A program made the translations under genes and the position numbers. 14,209 nt of DNA from positions 1 through 14,209 of the forward strand of contig JAUVSB010000012.1 of assembly GCA_030597275.1 (NCBI GenBank), written 5' to 3'. Positions 7,789 through 13,661 of this stretch are shown here, piece after piece (positions within the stretch are counted from its first letter, which is position 1; every line of letters begins with the position of its first letter). A model generated the notes under the pieces. It saw only the letters and a list, made by a program, of their open reading frames with translations. It did not search any database and had not been told where the DNA came from. The DNA is from Gammaproteobacteria bacterium. Lineage in GTDB: Bacteria > Pseudomonadota > Gammaproteobacteria > BMS3Bbin11.

Positions 7789-9030
7789 CTAGGACATGCG
7801 TTTCATGATTAGCGTGCCATTGGTGCCGCCAAAACCAAAGGAGTTCGACATCACGACATCAATCTTCATGTCTCTAGCTGCCCCAGGAACATAGTCCAGA
7901 TCACAATCAGGGTCAGGATCATCCAGGTTAATAGTCGGCGGAGCAACCTGGTGTTTTATGGCTAATGTGGAATATACGGCCTCAATGGCGCCAGCCGCAC
8001 CCAGAAGATGTCCTGTCATGGATTTGGTAGAGCTGACCGCAACAGTTCCAGCATGCGTACCCATTGCCTTCTTCATCGCCTGTGTTTCTGCTACATCTCC
8101 GAGTGGCGTAGACGTACCATGTGCATTGATATAGTCGACTTGCTGAGAGTTTACACCGGCATTGCGCATGGCATTTTCCATGCAACGGGCCGCACCCTCG
8201 CCATCTGGCACAGGACTGGTCATATGAAAAGCATCGCCACTTAGACCAAAACCTGCCAGTTCAGCATAGATCTGAGCACCACGTTGTCGTGCATGCTCCA
8301 GTTCTTCGAGTACCAGCACTGCAGCGCCTTCACCCATAACAAAACCATCACGCCCTTTATCCCAGGGGCGCGAAGCGGCCTGCGGGTCATCATTTCGGGT
8401 GCTGAGTGTACGTGCGTTACCAAATCCGGCCATTGCGGTTGGGGTGATAGAGCTTTCTGCGCCGCCGGCGAACATCACATCGGCATCACCGTATTCAATT
8501 AACCTTCCAGCATCACCAATGGAGTGGGTTCCTGTCGCACAGGCGGTAACAATAGCGAGGTTTGGGCCTTTGGCTCCAAGCGAAATAGACAAGTTGCCTG
8601 AAATCATGTTGATGATACTGCTGGGGATGTAGAATGGGGAGATACGCCGTGGACCGCGTTCTAACAATATTTGCGTCTGTTTTTCGATCGTTGGTAATCC
8701 ACCAATACCTGCACCAATATGGACACCTACACGATGTGCATTCTCTTCGGTAATCTCAAGCCCGGAATCTGCCATTGCATCCAGCCCCGCTGCCATACCT
8801 AACTGTATAAAACGGTCCATTTTTCTGCTGGATTTTTTGTCCATCCAGACTTCAGGATCAAAATCATGAATCTGTCCAGCAATGGTTGCAGGCATGCCTG
8901 TTGTATCAAAACTTTCTATGCTGCTGATGCCACTTTTTCCGGCAGTAATGTTCTGCCAGTTGGCGTCCAGCCCTATACCTGCTGGAGAATTTATTCCAAT
9001 ACCAGTGATGACAACTCGACGCTTACTCAA
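7789..9030 (-). CDS. fabF: Beta-ketoacyl-ACP synthase II
   Basis: It condenses malonyl-ACP with acyl-ACP in the elongation cycle of type II fatty acid synthesis, and the FabF type also governs cis-vaccenate formation in known bacteria. The 413-residue thiolase-fold protein has the full Cys-His-His triad: Cys164 in 'VTACATGTH', His304 in 'NAHGTSTP' and His341 in 'SMTGHLLGAAG', with Lys336 nearby. The start is a TTG; the N-terminus MSKRRVVITG matches the family and an in-frame stop lies a few codons upstream, so no other upstream start is available. The ribosome site is poor. It is separated from acpP by an intrinsic terminator, so read-through or a promoter not seen by me must supply transcription. 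Confidence 0.97.
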   Translation of the reverse strand: MSKRRVVITGIGINSPAGIGLDANWQNITAGKSGISSIESFDTTGMPATIAGQIHDFDPEVWMDKKSSRKMDRFIQLGMAAGLDAMADSGLEITEENAHRVGVHIGAGIGGLPTIEKQTQILLERGPRRISPFYIPSSIINMISGNLSISLGAKGPNLAIVTACATGTHSIGDAGRLIEYGDADVMFAGGAESSITPTAMAGFGNARTLSTRNDDPQAASRPWDKGRDGFVMGEGAAVLVLEELEHARQRGAQIYAELAGFGLSGDAFHMTSPVPDGEGAARCMENAMRNAGVNSQQVDYINAHGTSTPLGDVAETQAMKKAMGTHAGTVAVSSTKSMTGHLLGAAGAIEAVYSTLAIKHQVAPPTINLDDPDPDCDLDYVPGAARDMKIDVVMSNSFGFGGTNGTLIMKRMS

Positions 9031-9065
9031 TTTCCAAACCCGTGACTGTTATTTGTTAGTTAATA

Positions 9066-9102
9066 AAAAAGCCGCTGCCCCCATTGGGAGTAGCGGCTTT
9101 TC
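9066..9102 (-). terminator. Intrinsic terminator between acpP and fabF
   Basis: On the minus strand, just after the acpP stop, AAAGCCGCT (9092-9100) pairs perfectly with AGCGGCTTT (9068-9076), and the loop itself can pair further (CTCCC with GGGGG). A T-run, TTTTTTA, follows on the 3' side. It stands before the fabF start, so it would end or attenuate acpP transcripts and lower fabF and the genes behind it. Confidence 0.88.
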
Positions 9103-9116
9103 TCTATACTTTCGAG

Positions 9117-9353
9117 CTAGCTGGTGGCAGCATTTATGTGATCGACTGCCTGCTGTACTGTAGTAATTTGCTCGGCTTTATCATCTGGAATTTCCAGATC
9201 GAATTCTTCTTCCAGGGCCATTACGAGTTCAACGGTATCGAGTGAATCTGCGCCCAGATCATCGACGAAAGAAGACGTACTGGTAATCTGGTCTTCGCTG
9301 GTGCTTAGCTGTTCAGCTACAATTTTCTTGACGCGCTCTTCAACACTACTCAT
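9117..9353 (-). CDS. acpP: Acyl carrier protein
   Basis: The small acidic carrier that holds growing acyl chains on a 4'-phosphopantetheine arm. Starting from the ATG at 9353 it has 78 residues, the usual size, beginning MSSVEERVKKIV as ACPs do. The attachment serine is Ser37 in GADSLDTVEL, and helix II and III are acidic (EEEFDLEIPDD). A longer frame begins with a TTG at 9392, but its extra 13 residues do not resemble ACP, and a GAGG sequence lies 11 nt before the chosen ATG. It has its own 124-bp upstream region and a terminator behind it, fitting separate and stronger expression than its neighbours. Confidence 0.97.
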   Translation of the reverse strand: MSSVEERVKKIVAEQLSTSEDQITSTSSFVDDLGADSLDTVELVMALEEEFDLEIPDDKAEQITTVQQAVDHINAATS

Positions 9354-9384
9354 TTGATTATTTTCCTCATTATTAAAACCGTAA

Positions 9385-9408
9385 TAAAACAAAAATTAAA
9401 ACAAAAAT
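9385..9408 (-). repeat. Perfect 12-bp tandem duplication in acpP leader
   Basis: Two identical copies of ATTTTTGTTTTA (minus strand) lie end to end at 9397-9408 and 9385-9396, about 30-55 nt before the acpP start. In the mRNA this would be a U-rich, unstructured stretch. Such leaders often help ribosome loading through protein S1; applied here this is inference. Confidence 0.85.
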
Positions 9409-9414
9409 GTTCCG

Positions 9415-9451
9415 TATGGCATAGATACCATATTTAAAATTGGCAGTCCAA
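9415..9451 (-). promoter_or_regulatory. acpP: Possible acpP promoter
   Basis: In the 124-bp fabG-acpP gap the minus strand has TTGGAC (9446-9451) and, 18 nt on, TATCTA (9422-9427), a weak -10. A small inverted repeat, TATGG at 9415-9419 and CCATA at 9428-9432, overlaps the -10 and could be an operator or chance. In E. coli acpP has its own promoter; that makes one here likely, but the exact hexamers are uncertain. Confidence 0.35.
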
Positions 9452-9477
9452 CCGAGTGACGCTGCTACATAGTTATT

Positions 9478-10221
9478 CTACCCCATATACATGCCGCCGT
9501 TTACATGAATTTCAGTGCCCGTGATATAAGATGCATCGTCCGAGGCTAAAAAAAGTACTGCAGCGGCGATATCTTCAGCCGTGCCAAGGCGTGAAAGTGG
9601 TATTCCCTTAATCAGGGCCTCGCGCTGTTCCTCAGGTAATGCACGGGTCATGTCTGTATCAATAAAACCGGGGGCAACAGTGTTGACTGTAATATTCCGT
9701 GATGCCACTTCACGTGCCATTGCCCTGCTGAAGCCGGCCACACCGGCTTTTGCTGCCGAATAGTTTACCTGCCCGGGGTTTCCTGTGGCGCCCACAACAG
9801 AGGTCACACTGATAATCCGGCCTTGTTTGGCTTTCATCATGCCGCGTAAAACTGCCTTACTCATACGGAACACTGATGTCAAATTGGTATCCATAATAGC
9901 CTGCCAGTCATCTTCTTTCATTCGCATAAGCAGGTTGTCACGTGTAATGCCTGCGTTATTGACCAGTATAGTCGGTGCACCCTTCAGTTCGTTGCAAGCC
10001 TTGATGATGGCATCGACGGAATCCTGAGAGGTAACATTCAGTTCGCGACCAACTCCTTCATAACCTGCCCTGGAGAAACGTTCTTCAATAGCCAGGGCTC
10101 CAGCATGTGTTGTTGCTGTACCAATGACATAGGCACCATTTGCCGCCAGCGTATCTGCAATAGCAGCACCTATGCCACGAGAAGCTCCGGTTACCAGTGC
10201 GATTTTTCCTTCAAGTTTCAT
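9478..10221 (-). CDS. fabG: 3-oxoacyl-ACP reductase
   Basis: An NADPH-dependent short-chain dehydrogenase that reduces beta-ketoacyl-ACP in the elongation cycle. The 247 residues show the cofactor loop TGASRGIG (11-18), NNAG (88-91), Asn113, and the catalytic Ser141-Tyr154-Lys158 set in 'SVVGATGNPGQVNYSAAKAG'. 'PGFIDTDMTRALPEE' and the C-terminal 'GTEIHVNGGMYMG' are typical of FabG rather than of other SDRs. The start is an ATG that overlaps the fabD stop by 4 nt (ATGA), preceded by GGAGG, so the two are translationally coupled. Confidence 0.98.
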   Translation of the reverse strand: MKLEGKIALVTGASRGIGAAIADTLAANGAYVIGTATTHAGALAIEERFSRAGYEGVGRELNVTSQDSVDAIIKACNELKGAPTILVNNAGITRDNLLMRMKEDDWQAIMDTNLTSVFRMSKAVLRGMMKAKQGRIISVTSVVGATGNPGQVNYSAAKAGVAGFSRAMAREVASRNITVNTVAPGFIDTDMTRALPEEQREALIKGIPLSRLGTAEDIAAAVLFLASDDASYITGTEIHVNGGMYMG

Positions 10222-11150
10222 GCCTTCGCCTCCAATGCATCTGTTATTAATTCATTGTTAATCAACGGAATGCAGCTGATATCTCGATTGATTCTCTTCG
10301 TTAATCCACAGAGAACCTTACCTGGCCCGCATTCGAGCAGCTGTGCCACTCCATCATTATGCATACTATTGATAGTTTCAACCCAGCGTACCGGTTCAGA
10401 TATCTGGCGAGCAAGTAGATCGCGAATCTCATTTTCATCAGCAGCCTGTTGAACATTCACATTGTGAATAACGGGTATTTCACACTGGTTTATTGTCACC
10501 TCTTTTAATCTTTCTGCCATCTGTTCGGAAGCCGTCTTCATCAAGGCGCAATGTGATGGAACGCTAACGGGTAAGATGAGGGCACGCTTGGCACCTGCTA
10601 CTTTGGCATTTTCGGCCAGACGAGTAACAGCAGCGGTACTTCCTGCTACCACAACCTGGCCAGGGGCATTGTAATTTACGGCTTCCAGCACCTCACCTGC
10701 AGCATTGTCCTGGCATAGAGTTCTGACGCTCTCATCATCAAGCCCAAGAACAGCTGCCATCGCACCTTCGCCTGCTGGAACAGCTTGTTGCATGAAACTT
10801 GCACGATCGGCAACCAGTGCAACTGCATCTGAGAAATTCAACGCACCAGCACAAACCAGTGCAGTGTATTCACCCAGGCTGTGACCAGCCATAATCACTG
10901 GATTTTCACCCCATGCGGCTTTCCAGGCACGCCAGGTAGCGACACCAGCCGTCAGCATTGCCGGCTGGGTAATTTCGGTAGAGTTGAGTTTTTCTGCCGG
11001 GCCATCTGTGACTATAGTCCACAAATCAAAACCTAGAATTGCTGATGCTTCGGAAAAAGTGTCCTGGATAACTGGATTAGATTCGGCTAGAGAATTCATC
11101 ATGCCGATAGATTGTGAACCCTGACCCGGGAATATAAATGCTGTGCTCAT
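10218..11150 (-). CDS. fabD: Malonyl-CoA-ACP transacylase
   Basis: It moves malonyl groups from CoA to AcpP. The 310-residue protein has FPGQGSQ (7-13), the nucleophile elbow GHSLGEYTAL (89-98, Ser91), the substrate-binding Arg116 in 'VADRASFM', and the catalytic His200 in 'VPSHCALM'. 'NYNAPGQVVVAG' (159-170) is also typical. It starts with ATG, with AAGG about 11 nt upstream. It lies 49 nt after fabH across a small tandem repeat. Acyltransferase domains of polyketide synthases are related, but the gene order identifies the housekeeping enzyme. Confidence 0.97.
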   Translation of the reverse strand: MSTAFIFPGQGSQSIGMMNSLAESNPVIQDTFSEASAILGFDLWTIVTDGPAEKLNSTEITQPAMLTAGVATWRAWKAAWGENPVIMAGHSLGEYTALVCAGALNFSDAVALVADRASFMQQAVPAGEGAMAAVLGLDDESVRTLCQDNAAGEVLEAVNYNAPGQVVVAGSTAAVTRLAENAKVAGAKRALILPVSVPSHCALMKTASEQMAERLKEVTINQCEIPVIHNVNVQQAADENEIRDLLARQISEPVRWVETINSMHNDGVAQLLECGPGKVLCGLTKRINRDISCIPLINNELITDALEAKA

Positions 11151-11168
11151 AATGTTTTATGCCTTTTT

Positions 11169-11192
11169 CTTGGAACTTGGATCTTGGAACTT
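11169..11192. repeat. Heptamer tandem repeat in the fabH-fabD gap
   Basis: On the plus strand CTTGGAA, CTTGGAT and CTTGGAA stand in a row (11169-11189), followed by a partial fourth unit CTT. This is about 3.4 copies of a 7-bp unit filling half of the 49-bp spacer between fabH and fabD. In the mRNA the unit reads UUCCAAG. Confidence 0.9.
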
Positions 11193-11199
11193 CTTTCCG

Positions 11200-12183
11200 T
11201 CACATCTTTAACAGCACTGAACCCCAGGTGAATCCACCACCAAAGGCTTCAAGCATAACTGTTTCGCCTTTTTTTATGCGGCCATCTCGTACAGCTTCAT
11301 CGAATGCCAGGGGCACTGAGGCTGCCGATGTGTTGCCATGCCGATCGACGGTTACCACGACATTATCCAGGGACATGCCCAATTTCTTTGCCGTGGCATT
11401 GATAATGCGAATATTCGCCTGATGAGGAACCAGCCAGTCAATATCTGACTTTTGCATATTATTATGTGCCAGCGTTTCGTCGACTATCCTGCCCAGAGTA
11501 TTGACAGCCATCTTGAAAACTTCGTTTCCCTTCATTTCGATATAGGCATTGCCTTCCATGACATCCTGATAATTGCTGGAAACACCCGTAGGCACCTGCA
11601 GCAGATTTTTGAATTGTCCATCAGAGTGAATATGGCTGGAAATAATCCCAGGTTCGTCTGAAGCTTCAACTATCACCGCTCCCGCACCATCACCAAACAG
11701 AATGCTTGTCCCTCTATCTGTCCAGTCAACGATGCGCGACAGGGTTTCTGCGCCAACAACCAGTGCACGTTTTGAACTCCCGCTGCGTATGAAGTTGTCT
11801 GCCACCGTCAATGCATAGATAAAACCGGTGCAGACAGCCTGGACATCAAATGCGGGGCAGCCATGTATACCAAGTCGCTCCTGCAGCAAACAGGCAGTAG
11901 AAGGAAAAACCAGGTCGGGTGTGGTTGTTGCTACTATGATCAGGTCTATATCAGAATGATGGATGCCGGCACTTTCCATAGCCAGGCGAGCTGCCTGTTC
12001 AGACATATCACAGGTTGTTTCACCTTCCGCTGCGATATGACGTTCACGAATACCAGTACGAGATACGATCCACTCATCACTGGTTTCCACCATGTGTTCA
12101 AGATCAGCATTGGTAAGGATTTTTTCCGGTAAGTAGCTGCCAGTACCAGTGATTTTTGAGAATATCTTTCCTGTATCACTCAC
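11200..12183 (-). CDS. fabH: Beta-ketoacyl-ACP synthase III
   Basis: It starts fatty acid synthesis by joining acetyl-CoA (or another short acyl-CoA) to malonyl-ACP. The 327-residue protein has the Cys118-His254-Asn284 triad in 'VQAVCTGFIYAL', 'VPHQANIRI' and 'RHGNTSAAS', plus 'GTGSYLPE' (13-20), 'SDEWIVSRTGIRERHIA' (35-51) and a C-terminal 'EAFGGGFTWGS'. The start is GTG at 12183, 9 nt after the plsX stop; E. coli FabH starts about five residues later, but no alternative start codon is seen there and an in-frame stop lies just upstream. A GAG sequence within the plsX stop region may serve as ribosome site. Confidence 0.97.
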   Translation of the reverse strand: MSDTGKIFSKITGTGSYLPEKILTNADLEHMVETSDEWIVSRTGIRERHIAAEGETTCDMSEQAARLAMESAGIHHSDIDLIIVATTTPDLVFPSTACLLQERLGIHGCPAFDVQAVCTGFIYALTVADNFIRSGSSKRALVVGAETLSRIVDWTDRGTSILFGDGAGAVIVEASDEPGIISSHIHSDGQFKNLLQVPTGVSSNYQDVMEGNAYIEMKGNEVFKMAVNTLGRIVDETLAHNNMQKSDIDWLVPHQANIRIINATAKKLGMSLDNVVVTVDRHGNTSAASVPLAFDEAVRDGRIKKGETVMLEAFGGGFTWGSVLLKM

Positions 12184-12192
12184 AATATTTTC

Positions 12193-13215
12193 TCATTCTG
12201 CCTGAGTGCTAAAATCTGTACTTGCCAATACTGCCTGTATCTTTTCAGTTACCTGATGCTGAACTTCCCGGTACGCCTCATTTATTGCCTGTGTATAGGC
12301 ATAAATATCAGCACTACCATGACTCTTGATAACAATACCCTTAAGTCCCAGTAATGCTGCACCATTATAACGACGATTATCAAGACGGCTTCGTAATGCC
12401 TTGATTACAGGCATTGCCAGCAGTCCTGCCAGTTTCGTCAGTATGCTTCGGTTAAATTCTTCCTTCATCGTGGAAGTAATCATCTGCGCCAGGCCTTCCA
12501 TGGTTTTTAGCGAAACATTGCCTACAAAGCCGTCGCAGGCTATGACATCGATGTCGGAAGTAAAGATATCATCACCTTCTACAAAACCAATATAATTGAT
12601 TGGACTATTTTTCAGAAGCTCGCCTGCCGCCTTCACCGTTTCATTGCCTTTAACATCTTCATGGCCAATATTAAGCAGGCCAACTTTGGGGTTCTCATTT
12701 TTTCCAAGTGCCTGCACCAGGATAGAGCCCATAATGCCGAATTGCTGCAGAACTTCGGCTGGACTATCGACATTGGCACCAAGATCCAGCAAGTGGACAT
12801 AACCGTGCATCGTAGGTATTGCTGTAACGATTGCCGGACGTTTAATACCAGGCAATGTTTTGAGTACAAATCGCGCGGTGGCCATCAGTGCGCCGGTATT
12901 GCCTGCACTGACGCAGGCACTTGCACTGTTTTCTTTAACCAGGTTAATTGCAACGCGCATGGAAGAATCTTTTTTCCCGCGCAGGGCCAAAGCCGGGGAT
13001 TCATCCATACCGACAATCTGCGAGGCATGGTGAATACTCAGCCTGTCAGACAGGCTTGCATTATTTGCACTCAGTTCGGCTTTAAGTACATTTTCCTGCC
13101 CTACCAGAATGATAGACAGATCTGAATTACTGGCTAATGCAGAAATTGCGGCAGGAACAGTAACCGAAGCACCATGGTCACCACCATGGGCATCTATGGC
13201 TATGCTTATTGCCAC
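12193..13215 (-). CDS. plsX: Phosphate acyltransferase PlsX
   Basis: It converts acyl-ACP to acyl-phosphate, the donor for PlsY in phosphatidic acid synthesis, at the membrane face. The 340 residues carry 'SAGNTGALMA' (103-112), 'LGANVD' (145-150), 'GFVEGDDIF' (210-218), 'DVIACDGFVGNVSLKTMEG' (223-241) and 'YNGAALLGLKGIVIKSHG' (283-300), all typical of PlsX. The N-terminal motif reads IDAHGGDHGA (7-16) where the family usually has DAMGGDxGP. The start codon is GTG, with no good ribosome site in the 33-nt gap after rpmF. The C-terminal part is rich in charged residues, as usual. Confidence 0.96.
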   Translation of the reverse strand: MAISIAIDAHGGDHGASVTVPAAISALASNSDLSIILVGQENVLKAELSANNASLSDRLSIHHASQIVGMDESPALALRGKKDSSMRVAINLVKENSASACVSAGNTGALMATARFVLKTLPGIKRPAIVTAIPTMHGYVHLLDLGANVDSPAEVLQQFGIMGSILVQALGKNENPKVGLLNIGHEDVKGNETVKAAGELLKNSPINYIGFVEGDDIFTSDIDVIACDGFVGNVSLKTMEGLAQMITSTMKEEFNRSILTKLAGLLAMPVIKALRSRLDNRRYNGAALLGLKGIVIKSHGSADIYAYTQAINEAYREVQHQVTEKIQAVLASTDFSTQAE

Positions 13216-13248
13216 AATAGTATTTTCTAATTCTATTTAATGAGACGC

Positions 13249-13428
13249 TTATTCTGACTCTGAATTGACCATCTTGCGGCCTTTGTAGAAACCATCTGCA
13301 GTAATATGGTGACGGCGATGAGTTTCACCAGTGACCGGATCAGTGGTCAGAGCTGGATTGCTCAGGCTGTCATGTGAGCGACGCATGCCGCGTTTTGAAG
13401 GTGTTTTACGACTTTTTTGAACTGCCAT
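13249..13428 (-). CDS. rpmF: 50S ribosomal protein L32
   Basis: A 59-residue basic protein, MAVQKSRKTPSKRGMRRSHD at the N-terminus and 'RRHHITADGFYKGRK' near the end (38-52), which matches bacterial L32 almost throughout. It has no cysteines, so it is the zinc-free type common in Gammaproteobacteria. AGGG stands 8 nt before the ATG. It is the first gene of the minus-strand block, 33 nt ahead of plsX, linking ribosome and lipid synthesis as in E. coli. The usual upstream partner yceD is not here. Confidence 0.97.
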   Translation of the reverse strand: MAVQKSRKTPSKRGMRRSHDSLSNPALTTDPVTGETHRRHHITADGFYKGRKMVNSESE

Positions 13429-13661
13429 TGAATTAACCCTGTTTGTGGTTTGTAGCCACCATCAAACAACATGAAAGATGGAATAATGCGTACAAATCAA
13501 TTTATTAAAACTAAACCGCGCGATGATACGGATTTAGACCGTTTGTGTCAAAGTCATTATGCATATTTAGCCGTATATGTACTTCTGCAGAAATAATTGA
13601 ATATCAGTGAGTTATACAGGTTTTGTTGGTGTATCTGTTTAGCTTTGGTGATAATAGAAAA
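13429..13661. other. Divergent intergenic region rpmF / antiporter
   Basis: The 233 bp hold the rpmF promoter and leader on the minus strand, and must hold the start signals of the antiporter on the plus strand, for which I find no convincing -35/-10 pair. A perfect 10-bp palindrome TTCTGCAGAA at 13583-13592 sits between the two genes, upstream of the rpmF -35. No yceD (DUF177) coding sequence or remnant is recognisable. A 41-codon frame at 13471-13596 on the plus strand overlaps the promoter and is not called. Confidence 0.6.
13516..13551 (-). promoter_or_regulatory. rpmF: Sigma70 promoter for rpmF and the fab block
   Basis: On the minus strand the -35 is a perfect TTGACA (13546-13551), the spacer is exactly 17 nt, and the -10 is TATCAT (13523-13528). 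The sequence between -10 and the likely start point is CGCGCGG, a GC-rich discriminator like those of stringently controlled ribosomal promoters. A short inverted repeat (ACGG...CCGT, 13528-13542) lies in the spacer. The expected transcript begins near 13516, giving a leader of about 88 nt that can form a small GTGG/CCAC hairpin. Confidence 0.85.

Noticed and set aside
9117..9392. Longer acpP reading with 13 extra N-terminal residues from a TTG
   Set aside because: ACPs start at the MSSVEERV-type Met, the extra part is Asn/Tyr rich and lies over the ribosome site of the accepted ATG.
7789..12183. Ketosynthase, acyltransferase, ketoreductase and carrier protein together, which could hint at a polyketide cluster
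   Set aside because: Each is a stand-alone housekeeping enzyme in the conserved fab order between plsX and mltG/tmk, so this is primary fatty acid synthesis.
12661..13125. A 154-residue plus-strand frame, the longest of the antisense frames in the fab block
   Set aside because: It lies wholly inside plsX on the other strand, and its sequence matches nothing I recognise. PlsX explains the region.
13471..13596. A 41-codon plus-strand frame starting MKDGIMRTNQ
   Set aside because: It covers the near-consensus rpmF promoter, has no clear ribosome site, and resembles no known small protein.
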